A DNA stretch of 63,182 bases. It comes from Rhizosphaericola sp047606825. Lineage in GTDB: Bacteria; Bacteroidota; Bacteroidia; Chitinophagales; Chitinophagaceae. The DNA lies in NCBI GenBank assembly GCA_047606825.1, contig JASGDY010000076.1, forward strand, positions 1 through 63,182, given 5' to 3'. Both the position numbers and the translations under genes were made by a program. Below are positions 1 through 8,433 of the stretch, piece by piece; position 1 is the stretch's first letter, and the number at the start of each line of letters is the position of its first letter. The notes beneath the pieces are model-generated. The model did not search any database. It saw only the letters and a list, made by a program, of their open reading frames with translations, and was not told where the DNA came from.

Positions 1-98
1 CAAAGCGGCCCAGCCTGGGGGTGGCCCCCGGGGTGGCGCGGGCCCACACCAACAACACCCCCCTCCCCCCCCCGGCCCCCCAACGACAGAAGTGTTTT
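1..98. other. Anomalous G/C-homopolymer-rich edge
   Basis: This stretch is dominated by runs of C and G and looks unlike the rest of the window, which is close to balanced in composition. It holds no credible reading frame. It may be a low-quality contig end or assembly artefact rather than real sequence. A genuine GC-rich repeat cannot be excluded. Confidence 0.5.
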
Positions 99-104
99 AT
101 CTAT

Positions 105-126
105 CGGTCGGTGAAGACACCGACCG
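105..126. repeat. Perfect 9-bp hairpin upstream of first GH51 gene
   Basis: CGGTCGGTG is followed by a 4-base loop and CACCGACCG. A related, partly decayed copy with the same flanking bases (TATCGGTC before, AAAT after) lies at 10253-10274, upstream of the third GH51 gene. It could be a regulatory hairpin or the end of an upstream transcript; no long T-run follows. Confidence 0.5.
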
Positions 127-151
127 AAATAATCAAAGCCCTCAATTTATA

Positions 152-252
152 AAACCTCACCCCCAGCCCCTCTCCAAAAGGCGAGGGGTGTTGTGACATC
201 TAAGACTTCGCGTCTCCCCTCTCCCGAGTGAGAGGGGTCGGGGGTGAGGTTT
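152..252. repeat. Repeat family A, full copy 1
   Basis: A ~100-bp dyad element whose ends are inverted copies of AAACCTCACCCCC. Each half also folds on itself through CCCCTCTC and GAGAGGGG arms. A second full copy is at 4625-4723 and a right-half copy at 45050-45094. It sits directly in front of the first GH51 gene and ends 29 bases before its start codon. Confidence 0.75.
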
Positions 253-281
253 CGGAATAGACAAAACCACCACATTAAAAA

Positions 282-2837
282 ATGTTACGCATACCGTCAA
301 TCATATTAAGCATCGTCGGCGTATTGGGAATAAATGCCACACAAGCCCAAACAGCAACCATCAACGTCCACGCCGACCAGTTGGGCGCACGTGTATCCCC
401 GGAACTCCACGGCGCTTTTTTCGAGGAAATTTCGCATGGGGGAGAGGGCGGACTGTATGCCGAACTGATACAGAACAGAGGTTTTGAAGATGCGCAGGTG
501 CCGTCCGGCGATACCGTGCGCGATGGCAGGTTGATACCACCGCGCACGCCGCATTACTCGATGGGCAAGGGGCAGGTTTCAGATTGGTGGATGCCATGGA
601 CGGTCAAGTCTGATTTTCCGGGGTGGCGTGCCGTGGACATTTCCGCGGTTCAGTTGTCTTTGTCGGACAGGCATCCGCTGAATGCGGCAACGCCGCACAA
701 CCTGCAAATCACCATACAACACGACGGACAAAAAAGCGGTGTTCGCAACGACGGCTTTTGGGGTATCAATATCCAAAAAGGAGAAAGTTATTTGGTCAAA
801 TTTTATCTTTGGTCCGATGGCAATTATAATGGAAACGCAACTGTTTCCTTAATTGGAAAAGACGGTAAAACGCTTATCCACAAAATGTTTCCTGTCAGCC
901 ACAAAAAATGCTGGGTAAAATATACCGCGGAACTGCAAGCCGTCGCGACGGACAGTAAAGCACATTTTGAACTGACTTTTGACAAAAAAGGAACAGTTCA
1001 TTTGGATTTTGTTTCCCTTTTCCCCAAACATACTTTTAAAAACCGTCCCAACGGGCTGCGCGCTGACTTGGCGCAAAAAATCGCCGATTTGAAACCTGCG
1101 TTTTTGCGTTGGCCGGGCGGCTGTTTTGTCGAAGGCATCAACATCCAGAGCGCACCCAACTGGAAAGAAACCATCGGTCCCGTTGAGTCGCGTAAGCATG
1201 CCTTTAGTGTCTGGGATTACTATACAAGCAATGGTTTTGGCTATGATGAGTACCTGCGTTTCTGCGAAGATATCGGAGCCAAAGGCATGTATGTTCTCAA
1301 CGTAGGCATTTCCTGTGAGATGCGCAGCGGCACTTTTGTTACAGGCGACACGGTGCAAAACTATGTCCGGGACGCGCTGGACGCGATTTCCTATGCCATT
1401 GACCCAGTGACGACAAAATGGGGTGCGCTCCGCGCCAAAAACGGTCATCCCAAACCATATCCATTGGAATACGTCGAAGTGGGCAACGAACAGCATGGCG
1501 CATTTTATGCCGACCGGTACAATCTTTTTTACGATGCCATCCACGCCCAATATCCACAGGTTAAAATCATTGCTGCACAAGGCATTGGCGATATCGACCC
1601 CAATACTTTGAAAGGAATGAAGCATGTGCAGTATGCCGATGAACATTCCTACAAAGGTGCTTACTGGTCGATGGGCAACTACGACCATTTTGACAAATAT
1701 CCGCGCGACAAGGAATGGAAACTCTATGTCGGAGAATACGCGACCAACAATGGCGTGGGACGTGGCAATATGGTTGCTTCGTTGAGCGACGCCGTTTACA
1801 TCATGGGCATGGAACGCAACAGCGACCTGGTGCAGATGAGTAGTTATGCACCTTTGCTAGTACATGTCGATGACGAGGACTGGCCGGTCAACCTGATTAA
1901 TTTTGACAACGCGCGGAGTTTTGGGCGTATTTCGTATTATCTGTTGAAAATGATGAACGAAAACAAGGCGACTGTCAATATTGCTTCAGAACTACAATAT
2001 ACACAGCCGGACTCTTTGATGGACAATGTTTTCAAAGGCGGTATCGGTCTTGCGACTTGGGACACGCACAGCGACTATAAAGACATTCGGATAGAAGAAA
2101 ACGGGAAAACCGTTTACCAGTCTGATTTTGCGCGACGTCCCGATGAATGGAATGCTGTCCGCGGTACTTGGAAAATAGAGGATAGTACATACTCCGAAGT
2201 TGCCGACGGCGCGCAGACCTTTGCTTTTTTAAAAGACAGGTCATTTGCCAATTATACATTAAAACTGAAAGCCCGCAAACGCAGTGGCTACAATGGTTTC
2301 ATCATTCCTTTTGCGGTAAAGGACACCAATACGTTTAACCGTCTGCATATCGGCGCGTGGCTCAACGCAGTGACATTGGTTGAATCCGTCAACAATGGTT
2401 ATGACGTCGGCAACTTGAGTTCGCCTGCCCGTTTGCCTTTTAAAATAGAGCAAGGGAAATGGTACGACATCACGCTCAATGTAATGGGAGACAGCGTTTC
2501 TGCGTATATCGATGGGCAACTGCTTATTCAATACAAAGACGCGCCCAAGTTTTTTGCCATTGCCGGAAAGGATGAACTGAAAAAAGAAATCGTACTGAAA
2601 ATCGTCAACGCTTATCCTTTTGCCTACAAGACGACAATCCATCTTTCGGGTGTCGGAAAACGCGTAACGCAGGGAACGCTTACCAGCCTCTCCGCACCCA
2701 ACGGCGATGCGGAAAACTCTTTTGAACATCCAACACAATACGTCCCTGTTACAAAAAACATAGATGATGTTTCCAATGATTTTCAAGTGGAGTTGCAGCC
2801 TAACAGTATTGATGTAATTCGGTTGAAGGAGCAATAG
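282..2837 (+). CDS. Secreted alpha-L-arabinofuranosidase, GH51, with extra beta-sandwich insertion
   Basis: Hydrolyses terminal arabinofuranosyl residues of arabinan or arabinoxylan outside the cytoplasm. A signal peptide covers about residues 1-22 (cleavage after TQA). A carbohydrate-binding-like beta domain (about 60-230) is followed by the GH51 TIM barrel, with the acid/base Glu near 403 in VGNEQHG and the nucleophile Glu near 485 in VGEYATNN. A LamG-like stretch of roughly 150 residues (about 605-755, from DNVFKGG to the GQLLIQYKD segment) interrupts the protein before the C-terminal GH51 sandwich. That explains why it is 851 residues against 656 for its paralogue at 10362. It stands upstream of araB and is separated from it by the putative AraR-controlled promoter. 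The family is clear; the exact substrate is inferred. Confidence 0.93.
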   Translation: MLRIPSIILSIVGVLGINATQAQTATINVHADQLGARVSPELHGAFFEEISHGGEGGLYAELIQNRGFEDAQVPSGDTVRDGRLIPPRTPHYSMGKGQVSDWWMPWTVKSDFPGWRAVDISAVQLSLSDRHPLNAATPHNLQITIQHDGQKSGVRNDGFWGINIQKGESYLVKFYLWSDGNYNGNATVSLIGKDGKTLIHKMFPVSHKKCWVKYTAELQAVATDSKAHFELTFDKKGTVHLDFVSLFPKHTFKNRPNGLRADLAQKIADLKPAFLRWPGGCFVEGINIQSAPNWKETIGPVESRKHAFSVWDYYTSNGFGYDEYLRFCEDIGAKGMYVLNVGISCEMRSGTFVTGDTVQNYVRDALDAISYAIDPVTTKWGALRAKNGHPKPYPLEYVEVGNEQHGAFYADRYNLFYDAIHAQYPQVKIIAAQGIGDIDPNTLKGMKHVQYADEHSYKGAYWSMGNYDHFDKYPRDKEWKLYVGEYATNNGVGRGNMVASLSDAVYIMGMERNSDLVQMSSYAPLLVHVDDEDWPVNLINFDNARSFGRISYYLLKMMNENKATVNIASELQYTQPDSLMDNVFKGGIGLATWDTHSDYKDIRIEENGKTVYQSDFARRPDEWNAVRGTWKIEDSTYSEVADGAQTFAFLKDRSFANYTLKLKARKRSGYNGFIIPFAVKDTNTFNRLHIGAWLNAVTLVESVNNGYDVGNLSSPARLPFKIEQGKWYDITLNVMGDSVSAYIDGQLLIQYKDAPKFFAIAGKDELKKEIVLKIVNAYPFAYKTTIHLSGVGKRVTQGTLTSLSAPNGDAENSFEHPTQYVPVTKNIDDVSNDFQVELQPNSIDVIRLKEQ

Positions 2838-2928
2838 GGTGGGTTGGGAGATAGATTGGTACGTCATATCTCAAACAGTTTAACAAATGATTTTCCCTAG
2901 AATATTTTCTTAATATCGCAAATATTAC

Positions 2929-2948
2929 TAAATTTGTATAATATACAA
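2929..2948 (+). promoter_or_regulatory. araB promoter -7 element overlapped by a 15-bp palindrome (candidate AraR operator)
   Basis: TAAATTTG at 2929-2936 matches the Bacteroidetes -7 consensus TAnnTTTG exactly. A T-rich TTTT lies about 20 bases upstream in the -33 position. The palindrome TTGTATA-A-TATACAA (2934-2948) overlaps the -7 element and the expected start of transcription. That is the placement expected for a repressor site, and AraR is the only regulator in the locus. Operator function is inferred. Confidence 0.55.
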
Positions 2949-2970
2949 TTAATTAAAATAGGTTATTACA

Positions 2971-4623
2971 ATGCCATTTGCCATAGGATTGGATTTTGGG
3001 AGTGATTCTGTGCGTGCCATTATTGCAGACACGACGAATGGAAAAGAGCTTGCTTCCTCCGTTTTTTATTACCCACGCTGGGCGCAGGGATTGTATTGTA
3101 TTGCCGAGGAAAGCCAGTTTAGGCAGCACCCGTTGGATTTTATCGAAGGTATCGAAGCGACGATAAAGGATTGTGTGGCGCAGGTCGGTAGCGACGTCGC
3201 GGCGCAGGTTGTGGGCATTTCGGTGGACAGTACAGGCTCCACACCCATATTGGTGGATAAAGAGGGTACGCCGTTGTCTTTGTTACCAGGCTTTGAGGAG
3301 AATCCCAATGCCATGTTTGTCCTTTGGAAAGACCATACGGCCATCGCGGAAGCGGCGGAAATCAATGCCCACAAAAGTCCCGACGGAAAAGATTATCTAA
3401 AATATGTCGGCGGCATCTATTCATCCGAATGGTTTTGGGCTAAACTTTTGCACGTATTGCGCGCTGACGAAAAAGTGAGAAATGCGGCGTATTCCATCGT
3501 GGAAAACTGCGACTGGGTGCCTTTTATCCTTGCTGGCGGCAAGTCCATGTCCGACCTGAAACGCGGCGTGTGCAGTGCCGGCCACAAAGGCCTGTGGGCA
3601 GCGGAATGGAACGGTTTTCCACCCAATGATTATTTCAAAAGCCTCGACCCGTTGCTGGACGGCTATGTCGATACATTGGACAATCCCATATTGGCGGCGG
3701 ATAGACCCGTCGGTACGATTTCCAAGGAATGGGCTGCCAAGCTCGGGCTTCCTGCAACTGTCGTCATCGGCATCGGTGCATTTGACTGTCACATGGGTGC
3801 TGTCGGCGGCGAAATCGAACCGTACTATGTGAGCAAGGTTATCGGCACTTCCACTTGCGATATCGTGGTCGTCCCCAAGGAGGAATGCAAGGACATAGTG
3901 GTCAAGGGAATCTGTGGACAGGTGGACGGTTCAGTCATTCCGGGCATGGTCGGCATGGAAGCCGGACAGAGTGCTTTTGGGGATGCGTATGCTTGGTTTG
4001 CCAAAATCATTGGTTGGCCCATCGACCAGTTGATTGCAGAAAACCAAGACAATGCAGATGTCGTGACATTGCTCAAAAAGAAAAAAGCATCCTTGATTCC
4101 CGAATTGGCAAAAGTCGCAGAAAAACAGGTCGTCTCGGAAAAATCTGAATCCGCCATCGATTGGTTCAACGGTCGCCGCACACCTGATGCCGACCAAAAC
4201 CTGAAAGGCGTATTGGCTGGATTGAATTTGGGTACGGACGCGCCGCGGATTTTCCGTGCGATTGTCGAAGCGACGGCTTTCGGTGCGCGCGCCATCGTCG
4301 AACGGTTCATAGACGAAGGTATTCCCGTCAAAGGTATTATCGGCCTCGGCGGCATTGCGCAAAAATCGCCTTTTGTCATGCAGGTAATGGCCGACGTCAT
4401 CAACATGCCGATAAAGGTCCACCGTTCCGAACAGTCCTGCGCCCTCGGTGCGGCCATGTTTGCGGCGACGGCGGCCGGCGTTTTTGAAAAAGTCGAAGAT
4501 GCCATGCAATCAATGGGACAAGGCTTTGTCAAAACCTATTTCCCACAAGCGTACAAGGTGGAAGTTTTTGAAAAACGTTACCAGCAATATAAAAAGAGCG
4601 CGGCGTTTTATGCAAAAAATTAA
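2971..4623 (+). CDS. araB: Ribulokinase
   Basis: Phosphorylates L-ribulose to L-ribulose 5-phosphate with ATP in the cytoplasm, the second step of arabinose catabolism. It is an FGGY-family kinase of 550 residues, the usual AraB length. The N-terminal ATPase-fold loop reads GLDFGSDSVRA, VGISVDSTGSTP follows in the first lobe, and GLGGIAQKSPFVMQV lies in the second lobe near residue 455. It is followed by araD and araA on the same strand, so the order is B-D-A. Repeat family A copy 2 begins immediately after the stop codon. Confidence 0.96.
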   Translation: MPFAIGLDFGSDSVRAIIADTTNGKELASSVFYYPRWAQGLYCIAEESQFRQHPLDFIEGIEATIKDCVAQVGSDVAAQVVGISVDSTGSTPILVDKEGTPLSLLPGFEENPNAMFVLWKDHTAIAEAAEINAHKSPDGKDYLKYVGGIYSSEWFWAKLLHVLRADEKVRNAAYSIVENCDWVPFILAGGKSMSDLKRGVCSAGHKGLWAAEWNGFPPNDYFKSLDPLLDGYVDTLDNPILAADRPVGTISKEWAAKLGLPATVVIGIGAFDCHMGAVGGEIEPYYVSKVIGTSTCDIVVVPKEECKDIVVKGICGQVDGSVIPGMVGMEAGQSAFGDAYAWFAKIIGWPIDQLIAENQDNADVVTLLKKKKASLIPELAKVAEKQVVSEKSESAIDWFNGRRTPDADQNLKGVLAGLNLGTDAPRIFRAIVEATAFGARAIVERFIDEGIPVKGIIGLGGIAQKSPFVMQVMADVINMPIKVHRSEQSCALGAAMFAATAAGVFEKVEDAMQSMGQGFVKTYFPQAYKVEVFEKRYQQYKKSAAFYAKN

Positions 4624-4624
4624 G

Positions 4625-4723
4625 ACCTCACCCCCGACCCCTCTCCAAAAGGAGAGGGGCGAAGCGACACCTAATACTTTGCGTCTCCCCTCTCACTTGG
4701 GAGAGGGGTCGGGGGTGAGGTTT
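4625..4723. repeat. Repeat family A, full copy 2
   Basis: Same layout as the copy at 152-252: outer inverted CCTCACCCCCGACCC ends and two self-complementary CCCCTCTC/GAGAGGGG halves. It lies between araB and araD and starts two bases after the araB stop. In the mRNA it would form a strong hairpin and could attenuate or stabilise the transcript; that role is inferred. Confidence 0.75.
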
Positions 4724-4774
4724 AGTAACACATATTTTTATATTTCGCGAAGTCCAAATTGTATTCGTTCATAA

Positions 4775-4805
4775 TTCTCAATTTTCCATTCTCAATTCTC
4801 AATTC
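4775..4805 (+). repeat. Heptad array before araD
   Basis: Four successive 7-base units of the type TTCTCAA (one is TTTTCCA) run without a break and end 7 bases before the araD start codon. It belongs to a class of period-7 intergenic arrays seen throughout the window. Confidence 0.7.
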
Positions 4806-4812
4806 AAAAAAA

Positions 4813-5517
4813 ATGGATTCCGCATTTAAACAAATAAGACAAGAAGCCTACGAAGGCAATATGGAACTGCCCAAGAACAACCTGGTCATTGTGACATTTG
4901 GCAATGTAAGTGCTGCCGACCAGAGCCGTGGCGTATTTGCCATCAAGCCAAGCGGCGTTCCTTACGAGCGGCTTTCGCCCGACAACATGGTGGTTGTCGA
5001 TTTTGACGGGAAGGTTGTCGAGGGCGATTTGCGTCCGTCTTCCGATACGCCTACACATGCCGTGCTGTACAAGCATTGGGAAGACATCGGCGGCATCGTA
5101 CACACGCACAGCACGTATGGGACTGCGTGGGCACAGGCGATTATGGACATTCCCATTTTCGGGACCACACATGCCGACCACACGACGTTGAACGTTCCCT
5201 GTGCTCCGCCGATGGACGACGCGATGATTCAGGGAAACTATGAATACGAAACAGGCTTCCAAATCATGAACGCGCTGAAAGACCGCCATATCACACACCG
5301 CGACGTGGAAATGATATTGGTCGGTAGCCATGCGCCGTTTACCTGGGGGGAAAATGCGGCTAAAGCTGTTTACAACAGCGTGGTATTGGAAGAAATTGCC
5401 AAAATGGCCCTCCTTACTTTGCAAATCCATCCCGGCAATCCTCTGCTCAAAGACGCATTGATTGAAAAGCACTACCAACGGAAACACGGAAAAAATGCAT
5501 ATTACGGACAGGAATAA
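4813..5517 (+). CDS. araD: L-ribulose-5-phosphate 4-epimerase
   Basis: Converts L-ribulose 5-phosphate to D-xylulose 5-phosphate, feeding the pentose phosphate pathway. It is a class II aldolase-fold zinc enzyme of 234 residues, the usual size. Metal ligands are visible in VHTHSTYGTAWAQA and TTHADHTT, with a further His in the GSHAPFTWG segment. The start at 4813 (MDSAFKQIRQEAYEGN) gives the normal AraD N-terminus. An in-frame upstream start at 4759 would translate a heptad repeat array and was not used. Confidence 0.95.
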   Translation: MDSAFKQIRQEAYEGNMELPKNNLVIVTFGNVSAADQSRGVFAIKPSGVPYERLSPDNMVVVDFDGKVVEGDLRPSSDTPTHAVLYKHWEDIGGIVHTHSTYGTAWAQAIMDIPIFGTTHADHTTLNVPCAPPMDDAMIQGNYEYETGFQIMNALKDRHITHRDVEMILVGSHAPFTWGENAAKAVYNSVVLEEIAKMALLTLQIHPGNPLLKDALIEKHYQRKHGKNAYYGQE

Positions 5518-5536
5518 AAGGTAAAAGGAAAAAATA
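5516..5536 (+). repeat. Heptad array after araD stop
   Basis: Three contiguous A-rich heptads (AAAAGGT, AAAAGGA, AAAAATA) begin at the araD stop codon. The orientation (A-rich on the coding strand after a stop) matches the arrays at 14916, 17362, 17680 and 45865. Confidence 0.6.
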
Positions 5537-5576
5537 AAACCTGCAATTTTGAGGTGTTTTCCATTTACCAATAGCT

Positions 5577-5602
5577 TTTTTACTTTATACTTTTTAATTT
5601 GA
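5577..5602 (+). repeat. Heptad array before araA
   Basis: T-rich heptads TTTTTAC, TTTATAC and TTTTTAA lie head to tail just upstream of the araA start codon. Similar TTTTTAC arrays precede nuoA and nuoF. Confidence 0.65.
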
Positions 5603-5606
5603 TAAA

Positions 5607-7091
5607 ATGCTGAATACCAAAGAAGTCTGGTTCATCACAGGAAGCCAACATTTGTACGGACCTGAAACATTGGCGCAGGTTGCCGACCATGCCAAAATCA
5701 TTGCGGATGCACTGCACAAGTCGGCCGCGATTCCCGTCAACGTCGTATGGAAACCGACCGTCAAGACGACGGACGAAATCTACGAAACATTGACCGCCGC
5801 CAACGTGGAAAAAAACTGTATCGGTGTCATCACTTGGATGCATACCTTTTCCCCGGCGAAAATGTGGATTCGCGGACTCAATGCCTTGCAGAAACCTTTG
5901 CTGCACCTGCATACGCAGTTTAACCGGGACATTCCCTGGACCACGATGGACATGGATTTCATGAACCTCAACCAGAGTGCGCATGGCGACCGTGAGTTTG
6001 GTTTCATCGTCAGCCGCCTACGTAAAAACAGGAAAGTCATTACCGGATATTGGGAAGATGCCGCCGTACAAAAACAGATTGGCGACTGGACGCGCGTTGC
6101 TGCTGGTTGGGCGGACTGGCAAGGTGCAAAATTTGCCCGTTTCGGAGACAATATGCGTTACGTGGCGGTCACGGACGGCGACAAAGTGGAAGCGGAATCC
6201 GTGTTTGGTTTTTCCGTCAATTCCTACGGTATCGGCGACTTGGTTGAGCTTATCAACACCGCATCCGAAAGCGATGTCAATGCGTTGACAGAAGAATATG
6301 AAGCAACATACAATGTCGCTGCCAGCCTGCAAAAAGGTGGCGAATACCGCCAATCCTTGGTAGAAGGTGCAAAAATAGAAATCGGTCTTTCCAAATTCTT
6401 GAAAGACGGCGGTTTCAAGGGTTTCTCCGATACGTTTGAGGATTTGCACGGCATGGTGCAGTTGCCGGGTTTGGCGATTCAACGCTTGATGCAGCAAGGC
6501 TACGGTTTTGCGGGTGAAGGTGACTGGAAAACTGCCGCCCTAGTGCGTGCAATGAAAGTGATGGGAGCGGGGCTGGAAGGTGCCAACGCATTCATGGAAG
6601 ACTATACCTATCATCTGGATGCTGCCAATCCGTTGATTATGGGCTCGCACATGTTGGAAGTGGATGCGGCGTTGGCGGTGGACAAACCGTCCTTGGAAGT
6701 GCATCCGTTGGGTATAGGAGGTAAGGCAGACCCCGTTCGTTTAGTGTTCAATGCACGAGGCGGCGATTCTCTGGTGGCAAGCCTAATGGATTTTGGCAAC
6801 CATTTCCGTCTGTTGGTCAACAAGACCGAAGGTGTCGAAGTCAAGGAAGCCTTACCCAAACTTCCCGTTGCACGTGTCCTCTGGAAACCTTTGCCCGACT
6901 TGCAGACTGCCGCGACCGCGTGGATATTGGCGGGTGGCGCGCACCACACTTGCTACAGCCAAAACCTTTCGGCGGAACAACTGGAAGATTTTGCGGAAAT
7001 GGCAGGTGTCGAATATGTCCTCATAGACGAAAATACAAAACTGCACGATTTCAAGAATACCTTGCGGTGGAATGAAATCTATTATAGGTAG
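5607..7091 (+). CDS. araA: L-arabinose isomerase
   Basis: Interconverts L-arabinose and L-ribulose in the cytoplasm, the entry step of the pathway. At 494 residues it is the family's usual length, and it starts with the typical EVWFITGSQHLYGPETL segment. Catalytic and metal-binding regions are present as TFSPAKMWIRGL and DLHGMVQLPG in the middle, with SHMLEVD and HHTCYSQ near the C-terminus. It closes the araBDA group and is followed by a MITE-like repeat and a hairpin terminator before the divergently promoted regulator gene. Confidence 0.97.
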   Translation: MLNTKEVWFITGSQHLYGPETLAQVADHAKIIADALHKSAAIPVNVVWKPTVKTTDEIYETLTAANVEKNCIGVITWMHTFSPAKMWIRGLNALQKPLLHLHTQFNRDIPWTTMDMDFMNLNQSAHGDREFGFIVSRLRKNRKVITGYWEDAAVQKQIGDWTRVAAGWADWQGAKFARFGDNMRYVAVTDGDKVEAESVFGFSVNSYGIGDLVELINTASESDVNALTEEYEATYNVAASLQKGGEYRQSLVEGAKIEIGLSKFLKDGGFKGFSDTFEDLHGMVQLPGLAIQRLMQQGYGFAGEGDWKTAALVRAMKVMGAGLEGANAFMEDYTYHLDAANPLIMGSHMLEVDAALAVDKPSLEVHPLGIGGKADPVRLVFNARGGDSLVASLMDFGNHFRLLVNKTEGVEVKEALPKLPVARVLWKPLPDLQTAATAWILAGGAHHTCYSQNLSAEQLEDFAEMAGVEYVLIDENTKLHDFKNTLRWNEIYYR

Positions 7092-7115
7092 TTGAAAAAG
7101 GAGAGTGGGAAGTTG

Positions 7116-7272
7116 AAAATGTATTCGCTAATGAACACGTTTACCGTCATTCCTGCGTAGGCGAGAATCCGATATTGCTAAAAATTGCCTTGTCCGCTCC
7201 CTAGCTACTTTATGACCTTTGAGTTGCAGATTCTCGCGTAGGCGGGAATTTACATTCTTCAATGCTCATTTT
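7116..7272. repeat. Repeat family B (MITE-like), diverged copy 1
   Basis: A ~156-bp element with AAAATG-type terminal inverted repeats and inner inverted arms CATTCCTGCGTAGGCG and its near-complement ending at 7251. It is related to the better-preserved copies at 45937-46092 and 52557-52715, and is the most decayed of the three. Confidence 0.6.
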
Positions 7273-7289
7273 CTTCGAGCAGGAATGAT

Positions 7290-7316
7290 AGGCAGTCCGT
7301 TTTGGGGCTGCCTTTT
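7290..7316 (+). terminator. Terminator after araA
   Basis: AGGCAG and CTGCCT arms enclose a 12-base loop and are followed directly by a T-run. It is positioned to end the araBDA transcript, beyond the repeat element. Confidence 0.55.
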
Positions 7317-7369
7317 TCAACCTTTTCCTCTTAATCATGTTCCAAACAAAAAAATATTGCGAATACCTT

Positions 7370-7397
7370 TTTGCAATTTAATTTATCGCTATTTTTG
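7370..7397 (+). promoter_or_regulatory. Candidate araR promoter
   Basis: TTTG (7370-7373), a 16-base spacer and TATTTTTG (7390-7397) match the Bacteroidetes -33/-7 pattern, with a slightly short spacer. The predicted transcription start is about 33 bases before the araR start codon. Confidence 0.45.
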
Positions 7398-7435
7398 AAG
7401 TAGTTCCACTTTTTACTTGGACACATATATACATT

Positions 7436-8140
7436 ATGCAAAGCTTATACACTGGACAAACGGGCGTACTTCTGGCAGTAGATTGTATCATTTTTGGTTT
7501 TGATGGCGGTTCGCTTAAATTGTTGGCTATCCAAAGAGGATTTGAACCTTATAAGGGAAAGTGGAGCTTGCTTGGTGGTTTTATGCAGCCCAAGGAAAGT
7601 ATCGAGGACGCCGCCAGCCGTATCTTGAAGGAATTGACAGGCCTGGAAGGTATCTACATGGAGCAGATGCACGTATTCAGCATTCCGAAAAGAGAAACAA
7701 AAACGCGTGTTGTCTCTGTCGCGTTTTTTGCTTTGATTGATATCCAGAAATATCAAAAACAGCTACAGCTCGACTATCATCCGCAATGGTTTGCCATCAA
7801 TGAACTCCCGCGCTTGATTGTCGACCACGACGACATGGTTGGCATGGCCAAGGAAAGACTCCGTTACAAAGCCGCACTGCACCCCTTGTTGTTTGAACTA
7901 CTGCCCGAGAAATTTACGATTCCCCAATTGCAGCATCTGTATGAAGAAGTGTACGACACGACTTTTGACAAGGGCAATTTCAGTAAAAAAATATTGTCCA
8001 CACGACTGCTCGTGAAACTCAAGGAAAAAGACAAACTCTCTTCCAAAAAAGGTGCATTCTACTATAAAGTGGACAAAAAGAAATACGCCGCCGGATTCAA
8101 GTCCTTCCTAAACTTTGTAAACCGTCCAAGGTTGTCGTAG
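7436..8140 (+). CDS. araR: Nudix-fold transcriptional regulator of arabinose genes (AraR, NrtR family)
   Basis: The N-terminal Nudix hydrolase-like domain (about 1-150) is followed by a winged-helix DNA-binding domain (about 155-225), the NrtR layout used by Bacteroidetes AraR regulators. The Nudix box is degenerate. GGFMQPKESIEDAAS keeps the first Glu, but the RExxEE core reads RILKEL, with two catalytic Glu replaced by Ile and Leu. It has therefore probably lost hydrolase activity and serves as an arabinose sensor, as reported for Bacteroides AraR. It lies directly downstream of araBDA and upstream of two GH51 genes. The palindrome in the araB promoter is its likely target (inference). Confidence 0.87.
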   Translation: MQSLYTGQTGVLLAVDCIIFGFDGGSLKLLAIQRGFEPYKGKWSLLGGFMQPKESIEDAASRILKELTGLEGIYMEQMHVFSIPKRETKTRVVSVAFFALIDIQKYQKQLQLDYHPQWFAINELPRLIVDHDDMVGMAKERLRYKAALHPLLFELLPEKFTIPQLQHLYEEVYDTTFDKGNFSKKILSTRLLVKLKEKDKLSSKKGAFYYKVDKKKYAAGFKSFLNFVNRPRLS

Positions 8141-8145
8141 TTTAA

Positions 8146-8433
8146 GATCCTGTTTAAATTTTATAATTTGAATACCGTTAGGAGATTTAGCTTTGTCCGC
8201 TTTGTTCACCTACGGCGGCTACTGCGCGGTCGCTGGGCATAGTTCTCGCTCGTACCTCACTCGAAAAGACGTGCTGGGTTCGTTCTTTTTTCCAAAAAAT
8301 TGATGATAAACAGCATCTTACCCGTCATTTAGCTTTGCTCACCTACGGTGGCTGGTTCGTGGTCGCTGGAATTACAGTTCGATGATAGGAAACTCCCCAT
8401 ATATTACTCTTTTTGTTAATTTTAAACAGGCTC
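8146..8433. mobile_element. 288-bp MITE or IS remnant with 13-bp terminal inverted repeats
   Basis: The ends read GATCCTGTTTAAA (8146-8158) and its inverted form TTTAAACAGGCTC (8421-8433), with a single mismatch, flanked by TAA on both sides as a possible 3-bp target duplication. Inside are two diverged direct repeats (about 8185-8236 and 8327-8370) sharing ATTTAGCTTTG, CACCTACGG and GGTCGCTGG blocks. No transposase is encoded, so it would depend on a related element elsewhere. It fills most of the long gap after araR; the rest (8437-8659) shows nothing definite. Confidence 0.6.

Noticed and set aside
4759..4812. Upstream start for araD
   Set aside because: The extra 18 residues would be encoded by the heptad array and are absent from the family; 4813 gives the standard N-terminus.
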